The notes: a model not told the origin generated them from the letters alone. A stretch of DNA of 41,419 nucleotides from an uncultured Clostridia bacterium (GCA_947632585.1 CANRPS010000009.1:1-41419), one strand, 5' to 3'. Counted from the stretch's first letter, positions 1 through 9,554 are shown. Program-made: numbers and translations.

Positions 1-113
1 GCCTGGACAAGCCCCTTCTGCTCTACCCATTCTGCGATTTCAAAAGGAGTCGCATAGAAGTATCTGGGAGTAGTCATCCACAGCTCTTGATCCTTCGTTG
101 TGATGGTGGTCAT
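1..113 (-). CDS. 5' end of a truncated (window-edge) CDS, MTTITTKDQELWMTTPRYFYATPFEIAEWVEQKGLVQ..., function unknown
   Basis: ATG at 113-111 preceded by AAGGGGGA-type RBS; open to the window edge; visibly more GC-rich codons than neighbouring genes. Confidence 0.6.
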   Translation of the reverse strand, partial: MTTITTKDQELWMTTPRYFYATPFEIAEWVEQKGLVQ

Positions 114-176
114 TAGGTTTTCCCCCTTTGATTTTATTTCTCCATTAAGAACCCAAATTTTGGATTCTATCTGGAG

Positions 177-230
177 AGTATACTGAACCCAGTATACTTT
201 AATTATACCATATTTGCCCTATTAATTCAA
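177..230 (-). promoter_or_regulatory. sigma-A-like promoter with operator-like twin palindromes
   Basis: Minus strand TTGAAT (230-225) - N17 - TATAAT (207-202) with extended -10 TG, followed by two AGTATACT palindromes (198-191 region and 184-177) around the expected start site. Confidence 0.65.
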
Positions 231-358
231 ATAAATAGGCTATATTCGAGTTTGTTATAAACATTAATTATGAAAATTTTTATTATATATAATTCAATGA
301 TTTTAAAACTATAAATTTCATTTATGAAAAAACATTTATATTCTAGATTATAAATAAA

Positions 359-434
359 TGGTGTTCCCATGCGGACTCGAACCACAATCGGTCGTTTAGG
401 AAACGACTGCTCTATCCTGCTGAGCTATGGGAAC
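359..434 (-). tRNA. tRNA-Arg (anticodon CCT)
   Basis: Reverse complement GTTCCCATAGCTCAGCAGGATAGAGCAGTCGTTTCCTAAACGACCGATTGTGGTTCGAGTCCGCATGGGAACACCA folds as a cloverleaf; anticodon loop TTCCTAA; CCA encoded. Confidence 0.95.
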
Positions 435-471
435 ATACTTTTACATTATATCAATATTTTTTTTAAAAGTC

Positions 472-504
472 AATAAAAGCACTAGCGATACTAGTGCTTT
501 TATT
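472..504 (-). terminator. Rho-independent terminator downstream of the phosphohexomutase gene
   Basis: AATAAAAGCACTAG-CGATA-CTAGTGCTTTTATT perfect hairpin with A/T tails. Confidence 0.8.
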
Positions 505-507
505 AAT

Positions 508-2235
508 TTATCCTACCAATTTTGTCATTGCATTTTTTAACTCAGTTAATTTCATTTCTGCATCTTCTAAAGAATTTGATTTTACACCCATATAAAGTTT
601 AATTTTGGGTTCTGTTCCAGAAGGTCTTACACAACACCAAGCATCTTCTTCTAAACTATAATATAAAACATTTGATGAACGTAAACCAGTTTTTGAAATT
701 TCACCAGTTTCTATATTTTTTACAATATCTAACTTAATGTCTTTAAATTCTATAACTTTATATTCACCTATATTTTTAGGTAAATTATTTCTCATGTTTT
801 CCATCATCTTATTAATTTTTTCAGCCCCTTCCGAGCCTTCCAAAACAATAGATACTTGTCCTTCTCTATAATATCCATACTTTTCATAAATATTAATCAT
901 CTGATCCCATAAAGTAATCCCTTTAGACATATAATAACATGCCGCTTCACATAAACTCATCACAGCAGAAATTCCATCTTTATCTCTTGCATAATCACCA
1001 ATTAAGCATCCATAACTTTCTTCAAATCCAAATACATACTTTTTACCATTTTCTTTTTGCTCTTCTATTTTTATCTGCTCTCCTATATTTTTAAATCCTG
1101 TTAAAACCTCTCTAAAGTCTAGGTTATATTCTTTAGCAATTGCCTTAGCTAAATTAGATGAAACAATAGTTGAAACAAACATACCATTTTTAGGTAATAT
1201 ATTCTTTTCTTTCATTTGTGATAATCTATATTCTGCAATAAGTAATGCTGACATATTTCCAGTATAATCCATATATTCTCCTGTTTTAGTATCTTTTGCA
1301 TATATACCTAATCTATCAGCATCAGGATCATTTGCAAGAACTATATCACCATCTACTTTCTTTGCCAAATCTAATGCCATCTTAAAAGCTTCCTTTGCTT
1401 CTGGATTTGGATAATCAACAGTTGGAAAATTTCCATCTGGTTTTTCTTGTTCTGGCACAACATAAACATTTTCTAATCCAATTTCTTTTAAAATTCTTTG
1501 AACCAATTCATTTCCAGCCCCATGAAGTGGCGTGTAAACAACTTTTAATTTTTTTCCTTGTTCTTTAACTATTTCTGGATTTAATACTCTAGATTTTAAT
1601 TCATTTATATATTTATCATCTATTTCTTTCCCTATTACTTGATATAATCCCTTTTTCTCTGCATCTTCCTGAGATATTTCCTTTATATCATTATAATTTG
1701 TAACAGATTTTACTTCATTCATTATATCAGTATCTACTGGACTTATTATTTGCGATCCATCATCCCAATATACTTTATAGCCATTATATGCTGGTTTATT
1801 ATGACTTGCTGTTATCATTATTCCTGCTACACAATGAAGCTGTCTTACAGCAAAAGAAAGTTCAGGTACAGGTCTTAAGTGATCAAATATATATGTTTTA
1901 ATACCATTTGCATTCAAAACTAAAGCTGTTTGTCTACTAAATTCTGGTGACATTTTTCTCGAATCATAACTTATAGCTACACCTTCTTCTTGTCTTCCTT
2001 GTTTTATTATATAATTTGCTAAACCTTGGGTTGCTTTTCCAATAGTATATTTATTCATTCTGTTTGTTCCACTCCCCATTATTCCTCTAAGTCCGGCTGT
2101 ACCAAATTCAAGTTCTTTATAAAACCTATCTTGTATTTCTTTTTCATTATTTTTTATTTCTAATAATTCTTTTTTAGTTTCTTCATCAAATTCACTACTT
2201 TCGCACCATTTTTTATATTCTTCTAAATAATTCAT
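508..2235 (-). CDS. pgcA: phospho-sugar mutase (phosphoglucomutase/phosphomannomutase family)
   Basis: 575 aa; GTAGLRGIMG N-terminus, TASHNKPAYNGYKVY active-site Ser loop, DPDADRLG metal loop, RPSGTEPKIKLY phosphate loop. Confidence 0.93.
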   Translation of the reverse strand: MNYLEEYKKWCESSEFDEETKKELLEIKNNEKEIQDRFYKELEFGTAGLRGIMGSGTNRMNKYTIGKATQGLANYIIKQGRQEEGVAISYDSRKMSPEFSRQTALVLNANGIKTYIFDHLRPVPELSFAVRQLHCVAGIMITASHNKPAYNGYKVYWDDGSQIISPVDTDIMNEVKSVTNYNDIKEISQEDAEKKGLYQVIGKEIDDKYINELKSRVLNPEIVKEQGKKLKVVYTPLHGAGNELVQRILKEIGLENVYVVPEQEKPDGNFPTVDYPNPEAKEAFKMALDLAKKVDGDIVLANDPDADRLGIYAKDTKTGEYMDYTGNMSALLIAEYRLSQMKEKNILPKNGMFVSTIVSSNLAKAIAKEYNLDFREVLTGFKNIGEQIKIEEQKENGKKYVFGFEESYGCLIGDYARDKDGISAVMSLCEAACYYMSKGITLWDQMINIYEKYGYYREGQVSIVLEGSEGAEKINKMMENMRNNLPKNIGEYKVIEFKDIKLDIVKNIETGEISKTGLRSSNVLYYSLEEDAWCCVRPSGTEPKIKLYMGVKSNSLEDAEMKLTELKNAMTKLVG

Positions 2236-2338
2236 CTTTTACATCCTTTCTCATATTTTTGTACTCTTTTTTCATAAAAGAAAAAAGGCAGAAAATAAAA
2301 ATTTTAATCTTCCACCTCCTTCTTATTCAATATTTTAT

Positions 2339-3577
2339 TTATGACAATTTATAAAAATCATTGTATAATTTTCTTGCTGTTTCCGGACTATCTACACCTG
2401 TTGCATTTTTTACTGGAGCAAATTCATCTTCTCTTTTTACTCTTAGAATTACCATATTATCGACTTCTCCAAAAGCATCAAATAAAAAAGCTTCAAATTT
2501 GTATGCATTAGGACTATCTGGAACAATTTTATTTCCATCTTTATCAATATAAGTTGCTTTCTTAAATGCTATATGGTATGGTAAAGGAGTATTTCCCATT
2601 CTTTCAATAGCAACTATATTAAATAAATTACATAAAATATGTGATTCACCATATAATAAATTTCCATTTTCGTCTGTTGCTTTAGCCATATCTTCTGTTA
2701 TTTCTGAATATTCTACAACACTTGGTCTTCCATTTTTCTTACAGAATGCACCTACTTTTTCATATGGATTAGCCTTAACAACAGATTTACCTGCTGCAGT
2801 AACCTTTTCATCTATAGCAATTCCCATAAGAATAGGATCTACCATTTTTACTAAGCAATTGTCTACACCTCCAATAAAAACCCATTCAACTCCACGTTCT
2901 TTCATTTTCTGAATCATTCCGCTTTTTATTAGAGATTCATACACTCCTCCATGTCCATCTGCTGCCTCTTTTATAAGACCATCTTCTCCAATTAAAATTT
3001 TACCTTCTGTATCCACCATTGGAAGTTCGCCCTGTATAAAAAAGTAAATATTTTTTTCATATCCAAAATATTTATTTTTCTTAAAGAATTCTATAGTATC
3101 AGCATTGTTTTCATTACTTGTCATTATAAACCAAGGTATTTGGACATCATATTTGCGAGATTCTTCTTTAATATAGTCACATAATAATTCAAATAAAGAT
3201 TTATGAGAGTCAAGGCCAATATCAAAAGTACCTTTAGGTCCATTATGACCTAATCTTGTTCCTTGTCCTCCTGCCATTGTAACAACAGCTAGTTTTCCTT
3301 CTTTTATTGCTTTTTTTCCTATATCCTCATAAAATTTATATTTGTCATTTAATTTACTTTTGTCTATAAAACTCATTGGTTCAATTTGCACATTTTCATT
3401 TTTGGTTGATTCTTTAGTTTTAGAATATAAACTATTTATTAATTCAAAATTAATTTCATTAATTTGTTTTAATAATTCTTCTTTTTTATTTTCATCTAAA
3501 GTATCATAAAAATTTAAAAGGTGTTCTTGTCCATATTTTTTCAACTTGTATTTTATTTCTGCTATATCATAATTCAT
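2339..3577 (-). CDS. UDP-N-acetylglucosamine/UTP-sugar pyrophosphorylase (UDPGP type 1 family)
   Basis: 412 aa; VTMAGGQGTRLGHNGPKGTFDIG nucleotide-binding motif; GHGGVYESL, GVDNCLVK. Confidence 0.9.
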   Translation of the reverse strand: MNYDIAEIKYKLKKYGQEHLLNFYDTLDENKKEELLKQINEINFELINSLYSKTKESTKNENVQIEPMSFIDKSKLNDKYKFYEDIGKKAIKEGKLAVVTMAGGQGTRLGHNGPKGTFDIGLDSHKSLFELLCDYIKEESRKYDVQIPWFIMTSNENNADTIEFFKKNKYFGYEKNIYFFIQGELPMVDTEGKILIGEDGLIKEAADGHGGVYESLIKSGMIQKMKERGVEWVFIGGVDNCLVKMVDPILMGIAIDEKVTAAGKSVVKANPYEKVGAFCKKNGRPSVVEYSEITEDMAKATDENGNLLYGESHILCNLFNIVAIERMGNTPLPYHIAFKKATYIDKDGNKIVPDSPNAYKFEAFLFDAFGEVDNMVILRVKREDEFAPVKNATGVDSPETARKLYNDFYKLS

Positions 3578-3712
3578 ATGTTTTCTCCTCTCAAAACTCC
3601 TCTTATATTAACTGTCTATTTAATTAATTGAGGAAAACAAAAATAGTTCTATTCTCTGTTATACACCTTTTTTTTATTTTTAGCAAGAGTTTTATCATTT
3701 TTTGTATTTAGT

Positions 3713-4138
3713 TTATATTTTTTTTGTATTTAAAATTTCATCATAATTTTCTTTCAAATCAGTCATTTCAAGACTTTCATTATCAACTTTATAGCAATCT
3801 ATTACACTTATATTTTTTAAATATTTAAATTTTTTATTAACTTTTTGTACATAATTTTTGTCTCCATTTATAACAACAATAGTTTTATTCTCATCATCTA
3901 TTTTTTCTAAATTCTTTCCACTCCAATTCAAATTAAGTATTTTCCTTTTTTCATCTTCTTTTAGGTTTATTTTTTTTAGAAGAACTTTTATAGTTTCTAG
4001 TAAATTTTCCTGTGTATAAATTATTATTTTATATTTATCTATATTATCTTTTATATATGGTAGTAAAATCATTTCTAGGTGATATTCACTAACATAAAAA
4101 CAGCAGTATTTTCTTGACTCAGACTCTTTTGTAACCAT
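3713..4138 (-). CDS. hypothetical protein
   Basis: 141 aa ORF, not overlapped by better ORFs, plausible RBS region. Confidence 0.55.
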   Translation of the reverse strand: MVTKESESRKYCCFYVSEYHLEMILLPYIKDNIDKYKIIIYTQENLLETIKVLLKKINLKEDEKRKILNLNWSGKNLEKIDDENKTIVVINGDKNYVQKVNKKFKYLKNISVIDCYKVDNESLEMTDLKENYDEILNTKKI

Positions 4139-4307
4139 TTTTCATCATCCTTTCGTTTTGGAAAATTTTACCATTTTTTCAAAAATATGTCAATAATATT
4201 TCAAATATTTTTCAATTGTTTTTATTCAAAATCATTTTTCTAAATGTATAATATTTTAAAAACTTGCAAATACTTACAATGAAGAATATGTCATTGGAGG
4301 AACAATT

Positions 4308-4961
4308 ATGAAAAAAAATTTTTTTAACAATTTTAAAACTATTATAATTTTATTGATTTTGCTTACTCTGTTTGTATATATAAGTGCATTATCATATGTT
4401 AAATATATATCCTCTGATTTGTCGAAAAATGTTCTAAGACTACATGTAATTGCTAATAGTGACTCTAAAGAAGATCAAAATTTAAAATATATTGTTAGAG
4501 ATAATATAATAGAATATATGAATTCAATTTGTTCAAATGTAAAATCAAAAGACGAAGCATTAAAACTATTATCTGATAATCTTCACAATTTTGAAAATAT
4601 AGTTAATCAAACTATTTTAGATAATGGTTTTTCTTATAATTCTAGCTGTGAATTAGGTACTTTTAATTTTCCGACTAAAACATATGCTGATATATCTTTT
4701 CCAGCAGGTCATTATGATGCCTTAGAAATTAAATTAGGATCTTCACAAGGACAAAATTGGTGGTGTGTTCTTTACCCATCACTTTGCTTCATAGATAAAA
4801 GTTCTGCTACTCTTTCAGAAGAATCCAAAGAAAAATTACAATATAGTTTATCAAATGAAGAATATAAACTAATATCTAATAAAAACAATGTGACTTTAAA
4901 ATTTAAATTTAAGTTAATAGAATTACTTTCAAAGAATGATTTCTTCACAGCAAAAAAATAA
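4308..4961 (+). CDS. spoIIR: stage II sporulation protein R
   Basis: 217 aa; N-terminal TM then LRLHVIANSDSKEDQNLKYIVRDNI signature; NWWCVLYPSLCFID. Confidence 0.9.
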   Translation: MKKNFFNNFKTIIILLILLTLFVYISALSYVKYISSDLSKNVLRLHVIANSDSKEDQNLKYIVRDNIIEYMNSICSNVKSKDEALKLLSDNLHNFENIVNQTILDNGFSYNSSCELGTFNFPTKTYADISFPAGHYDALEIKLGSSQGQNWWCVLYPSLCFIDKSSATLSEESKEKLQYSLSNEEYKLISNKNNVTLKFKFKLIELLSKNDFFTAKK

Positions 4962-5072
4962 AATAAGAACCATCACTTAAATATTTTAAAAAAGAGTTGT
5001 CAAAAAAAGAACTTTATGATATATTACTAACGGATAAATAAGAAAAACAATAGAATTTTTGGGGGTATACAA

Positions 5073-6335
5073 TTGGAAAAATTAGTAATAACAGGTGGAA
5101 CTCCTCTAAAAGGTGAGGTTACAATAAGCGGAGCAAAGAATGCAGCAGTTGCTATTTTACCAGCAACCTTATTAATAAATGGAGTTTGCACAATAAATAA
5201 TCTACCAAATATAAGTGATGTAAAAATATATTGTGAAATATTAGAAAATTTAGGTGCAAAAATAGAATGGAATTCTGATAGCGAAATAACTATAGATACA
5301 AAAAACATCAAAATGGCAGAGGCTCCATTTGCTTTAACAAGTAAATTTAGAGCATCTTATTATCTTTTAGGAAGTTTACTTGGAAGAAATCATTCTGCAA
5401 TTGTTGGCATGCCTGGTGGATGTAAATTAGGTTCTAGACCAATAGATCAACATATAAAAGCTTTTGAAGCATTAGGAGCAAACATAGAATGTACTCAAGG
5501 AAAAATAATAGCAAAAGCAAAAAAATTAATTGGAACATCTATCTATATGGATATTTCTTCTGTTGGGGCAACAATTAATTGTATATTAGCAAGTGTTTTA
5601 GCAGAAGGAACAACAATAATTGATAATGCTGCTAAAGAGCCACATATTGTCGATGTTGCCAATTTTTTAAATACTATGGGAGCAGATATAAGAGGGGCTG
5701 GAACAGACACAATAAAAATCACGGGAGTAAAAGAACTTTCAGGAAATGCAACTTATTCTATCATCCCAGATCAAATAGAAGCAGGAACCTTTATGGTTGC
5801 AGCCGTAGCTTCTAAGGGTGATATAACTTTGAAAAATTGTATTACAAAACATTTAGAATCAATTACAGCTAAAATATGTGAAGTTGGTGGAATCGTTGAA
5901 GATTATGGTGATTCAATCCGTGTTTATTGCAATAAAAGACCTAACAAAGCTATTATAAAAACACTTCCTTATCCTGGATTTCCTACAGATATGCAGTCTC
6001 AAATGGGAGTTCTTTTATCAATAGCAGAAGGAACAAGTATAATAAATGAAAGTATTTTTGATTCCCGTTTTCAATACACAGAAGAGCTTAACAAAATGGG
6101 AGCTAAAATATCTGCACAAGGAAAAACAGCATATTTTGAAGGTGTAAAGGAATTACAAGGAACTCCTGTTTATGCAACCGATTTACGTGCAGGTGCAGCT
6201 TTAATAATTGCAGGTATTATTGCTAAAGGTACTACAGAAGTATATAATGTAGATTATATAAATAGGGGTTATGAAAATATTGAAGAAAAATTTCGTAAAC
6301 TAGGAGCTAAAATAAAACTAGTTGAAGAAAATTAA
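5073..6335 (+). CDS. murA: UDP-N-acetylglucosamine 1-carboxyvinyltransferase
   Basis: 420 aa, TTG start; GGTPLKGEVTISGAKNAAVAILPATLL, GYENIEEKFRKLGA C-terminus. Confidence 0.95.
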   Translation: MEKLVITGGTPLKGEVTISGAKNAAVAILPATLLINGVCTINNLPNISDVKIYCEILENLGAKIEWNSDSEITIDTKNIKMAEAPFALTSKFRASYYLLGSLLGRNHSAIVGMPGGCKLGSRPIDQHIKAFEALGANIECTQGKIIAKAKKLIGTSIYMDISSVGATINCILASVLAEGTTIIDNAAKEPHIVDVANFLNTMGADIRGAGTDTIKITGVKELSGNATYSIIPDQIEAGTFMVAAVASKGDITLKNCITKHLESITAKICEVGGIVEDYGDSIRVYCNKRPNKAIIKTLPYPGFPTDMQSQMGVLLSIAEGTSIINESIFDSRFQYTEELNKMGAKISAQGKTAYFEGVKELQGTPVYATDLRAGAALIIAGIIAKGTTEVYNVDYINRGYENIEEKFRKLGAKIKLVEEN

Positions 6336-6348
6336 AGGAAAAATACAT

Positions 6349-7140
6349 ATGTTAAATTTTTGTAGTTTATATAGTGGAAGTAGTGGAAATTGTTTATTTG
6401 TTGAAACAGAAAATACAAAGATATTAGTTGATGCAGGTGTAAGTTTAAAAAAAATAGAAGAAGGTTTACGGAAAAATAAATATATCAGCATCTGATATAA
6501 ATGGTATTATCGTAACACATGAACATACAGATCATATAAGAAGTCTTGGTGCTGTATCTGAAAAATTTAATATTCCTGTTTTTGCTAACCAAAAAACATT
6601 TGATGCCATGCCAAAGCAAACAGAAAAGATTTCAGATTGTAATAAAAAAAACATAAATATAGATGAAAAATTCTCAGTAGGTGACATTGAAATTTTACCT
6701 TTTTCAATACCTCATGATGCTGCTGCTCCATGCCGGTTATACAATTTTTGCAGATAATAAAAAAATTAGTATTGCAACAGATATTGGCCATATGACAAAC
6801 ACTATTATTAATCACATCGATGGAAGTGAATTTTTACTTTTAGAATCAAATTATGACCCAGAAATATTAAAATATACTAGATATCCATTTAACTTAAAGA
6901 ATAGAATAGCTAGTCCTATTGGGCATCTTCCTAATCAAGCAGCAGGAAAGACAATAAATTATTTAATAAATTCTGGTCTTAAGAAAGCTATTCTTGGTCA
7001 TTTAAGTAAAGAAAGTAATTTTCCAGAACTTGCATATCAGACTGTCATGAATGAACTTATTTCAAATGGAACAAACACAGATAACTTTTATCTTTCTGTC
7101 GCAAGTAGAACCATTCCTCGGAAATATAGTACAAATATAA
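6349..7140 (+). CDS. walJ: MBL-fold hydrolase, WalJ/YycJ family; full-length product (about 262 aa) requires +1 shifts at in-frame CGG codons 6469-6471 and 6734-6736, possibly also 7119-7121
   Basis: MLNFCSLYSGSSGNCLFVETENTKILVDAGVSLKKIEEGL / GKINISASDINGIIVTHEHTDHIRSLG... / GYTIFADNKKISIATDIGHMT... ; HxHxDH motif THEHTDH; otherwise intact. If the third CGG is not shifted the CDS ends at 7154. Confidence 0.85.
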
Positions 7141-7148
7141 TTTATAAA

Positions 7149-7257
7149 TTGTAGAGAAAATAAAATAAAAAAGGCAAAATATACAATATAGAAAATAACT
7201 TATTTTATAGGAAATATTTTGTTTTTATTAAGGGGCAAATCTTTATTTTCTCTACAA
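7149..7257. repeat. long imperfect hairpin bounded by 16-nt perfect inverted repeat
   Basis: TTGTAGAGAAAATAAA (7149-7164) and TTTATTTTCTCTACAA (7242-7257), with nested complementary segments (ATAAAAA/TTTTTAT, CAAAATAT/ATATTTTG, AAAATAA/TTATTTT). Confidence 0.6.
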
Positions 7258-7520
7258 GATTAATAACTTTATTTTTGGATTTCTTTAATTATTTTTTTAG
7301 AAAGAATATTTATAATCAAACTTCTTATTAAAATAAAAATCAATATAAAAAATAATATTTTTATAGACATAAAACTCCTTTAGATTTAAAATTTAATTTA
7401 TAATACTCTCTTTTACATAATTTGTCAAGAAAAACTTTTCGACAAAATTCTACATTGTTCGATTTTTCTAATGCAAATTGTCTTATTTTATTAATTTTTG
7501 GAAAAAATAGTAAATTTTTA

Positions 7521-7549
7521 TTGACCAATTTCTAAAAATGTGATATTAT
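7521..7549 (+). promoter_or_regulatory. sigma-A-like promoter for the abrB-like gene
   Basis: TTGACC (7521-7526) - N17 - TATTAT (7544-7549). Confidence 0.7.
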
Positions 7550-7594
7550 TATAGGCAAAATTTTTAGTACTTATTATAAGGAGGAATGATAAAA

Positions 7595-7849
7595 ATGAAG
7601 TCAACAGGTATCGTTAGAAGGTTAGATGAACTTGGCAGAGTTGTAATTCCCAAAGAAATAAGGAATAAATTAAATATAGGAGAAAAAGATCCTATTGAAA
7701 TATATCAAGATGGGGATGCCATTGTTCTAAAAAAATATCAATCTGGATGTATTTTCTGTGGTAATTCAAAAGATTTGCTACTATATAATGAAAAGCTAAT
7801 TTGTAAAAAATGTTTAAATAATTTAGCAGAACTAAATTCAGATAAATAA
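7595..7849 (+). CDS. abrB: AbrB/SpoVT-family transition-state regulator with C-terminal zinc-ribbon-like CxxC pairs
   Basis: MKSTGIVRRLDELGRVVIPKEIRNKLNIGEKDPIEIY; AAGGAGG RBS spacing favours the second Met (7595) over 7586. Confidence 0.9.
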   Translation: MKSTGIVRRLDELGRVVIPKEIRNKLNIGEKDPIEIYQDGDAIVLKKYQSGCIFCGNSKDLLLYNEKLICKKCLNNLAELNSDK

Positions 7850-7904
7850 ATATAATAAAAAAATAAATTAATTATTTTTATAATTAATTTATTTTTTTAT
7901 TTCT

Positions 7905-8729
7905 CTATTTCTTGATAAAATATTGATATATTTCATTTTTATTTACATTTCTATCTTTTGCAACTTTTTTTATTATTTCCTTTTTTATTAATCCCTGCTT
8001 TTCATAAAAAGAATAATGTTCTTCTAAACTCATATTATTTAAAAAATTTTCCTTATTTTGTTTTTCTTTTCCTTCAATGAACAAAATTATTTCACCTTTC
8101 AAATTTTCAGATTTATTAATTATATCCACTATATTTCCTCTAATAAATTCTTCATGAATTTTCGTTAATTCTCTAGCTAATACGATTTGTCTTTCCTCAA
8201 CAATATCTTTTAAATCTTCTAGTGTATCCTTTAATTTATGAGGAGCTTCATAAATTATAGCTGTTTTTATTTCGTTTCCTATTTCTTCAAGTTTTTCTTT
8301 CCTTAATTTCTTATTTAAAGGTAAAAAACCATAAAAAGAAAATTCCTTCGTATTTAACCCTGATGCAATTAATCCAGTAATTGCTGCACATGCTCCAGGA
8401 ATTGGAATTACCTCTAAATTTTCTTTAATAGCTTTTTTTACAATAATTTCACCAGGGTCGGAAATTCCAGGAGTCCCAGCATCAGACACTATAGCAATAT
8501 TTTGACCATCTTTCAACTTTTCAATTAGAAAGTTTTCTCTTTCTTCTTCATTATGTCTATGATTACTTATCAATTGTTTTTTTATTCCTAGATGATTTAA
8601 TAGTTTTAATGTTGTTCTAGTATCTTCTGCTGCAATTAAATCAACTTCTTTTAAAATATTAATTGCTCTTAAAGTTATATCTTCTAGATTTCCAATTGGA
8701 GTTGCAACTAAATATAATTTTCCACACAT
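7905..8729 (-). CDS. rsmI: 16S rRNA (cytidine(1402)-2'-O)-methyltransferase
   Basis: 274 aa; LYLVATPIGNLEDITLRAI, AEDTRTTLKLLNHLGI, VSDAGTPGISDPG. Confidence 0.95.
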   Translation of the reverse strand: MCGKLYLVATPIGNLEDITLRAINILKEVDLIAAEDTRTTLKLLNHLGIKKQLISNHRHNEEERENFLIEKLKDGQNIAIVSDAGTPGISDPGEIIVKKAIKENLEVIPIPGACAAITGLIASGLNTKEFSFYGFLPLNKKLRKEKLEEIGNEIKTAIIYEAPHKLKDTLEDLKDIVEERQIVLARELTKIHEEFIRGNIVDIINKSENLKGEIILFIEGKEKQNKENFLNNMSLEEHYSFYEKQGLIKKEIIKKVAKDRNVNKNEIYQYFIKK

Positions 8730-8741
8730 ATAAAAATCTCC

Positions 8742-9485
8742 TTATTTTTTATTATAAATTTTTAAAATGTCTTCTGTATAATTTCCTTCTTCATCATAAA
8801 TATATAAATTATTTTCAAATTCCAAAAAAGCTTTTCCGTTTTTAACTCCTTTTATTAGAACTAAATTTGCTTTTTTATTTTTATTAGGATAAACGAATCT
8901 AATTTTTTTGGGTTCAATTTTTTTATTTCGCATAATAGTAAAAATATCAACTAATCTTTCAGGTCTATTTACCATATAAAATTCACCTGAATTTCTTAAT
9001 AAAAAAGCTGCTATATCTATAAAATCTTCTAGAGAAGCTGTGGTTTCATGTCTAGAAATTATTTTATTTTCATTATCATTAATAATTCCACTTTCCTTTT
9101 TTTTATATGGAGGGTTAGTTATCACTACATCAAAACTTGCTTTTGCATATCTTTTTTTTAAATTAAGAATATCCATATTTAAAATTTCTATTCTGTCATT
9201 TAAATTGTTTAATTCTACACTTCTAGTTGCCATTTCGGTTACTTCTTCTTGTATATCTACACCTCTAAAAATTGTATTTTCCGTTTTGCCAGAAAGCAAT
9301 ATTGGTAATATCCCAGTACCTGTTCCTAAATCTATAACCCTTGATCCTTTTTTTATTTTTCTTGCAAAATCAGATAAAAGGACACTATCTATTCCAAAAC
9401 AAAATCCATTTGCGTTCTGAATAATTTTTAGTCCCTTAAATTCTAAATCATCCATTCTTTCATTTTCTCTTAATTTAATTTTCAT
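8742..9485 (-). CDS. tRNA1(Val) (adenine(37)-N6)-methyltransferase-like SAM methyltransferase
   Basis: 247 aa; VIDLGTGTGILPILLS, DVVITNPPYKKKESG. Confidence 0.85.
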   Translation of the reverse strand: MKIKLRENERMDDLEFKGLKIIQNANGFCFGIDSVLLSDFARKIKKGSRVIDLGTGTGILPILLSGKTENTIFRGVDIQEEVTEMATRSVELNNLNDRIEILNMDILNLKKRYAKASFDVVITNPPYKKKESGIINDNENKIISRHETTASLEDFIDIAAFLLRNSGEFYMVNRPERLVDIFTIMRNKKIEPKKIRFVYPNKNKKANLVLIKGVKNGKAFLEFENNLYIYDEEGNYTEDILKIYNKK

Positions 9486-9554
9486 TTTTTTCCTTTATAA
9501 CATCACTAAAAATTTTTATCTTACATATTATACTATAAAAAAGGAGTTTTTTCA

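Noticed and set aside
831-833. Out-of-frame CGG occurrences in other genes (e.g. 831, 2093, 2343, 8836, 25081, 40165)
   Set aside because: Checked by phase: they span codon boundaries (TCG GAA, GCC GGA, CCG GAA, AAC GGA, GGC GGC, TAC GGA) and so do not test CGG decoding.
4962-5040. Possible frameshifted extension of spoIIR
   Set aside because: No in-frame CGG before the stop, and the alternative frames close quickly; the CGG at about 5029 is intergenic.
6451-6471. prfB-type programmed frameshift with upstream SD-like enhancer
   Set aside because: AGAAGG-like sequence is near site 1 only; the other CGG sites lack a consistent SD-like element or slippery P-site codon.
6349-7154. walJ as a simple pseudogene
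   Set aside because: The disruptions are single +1 events at in-frame CGG with otherwise intact, motif-complete coding sequence; the same signature recurs in two unrelated genes. Decay or sequencing error remains a formal alternative.
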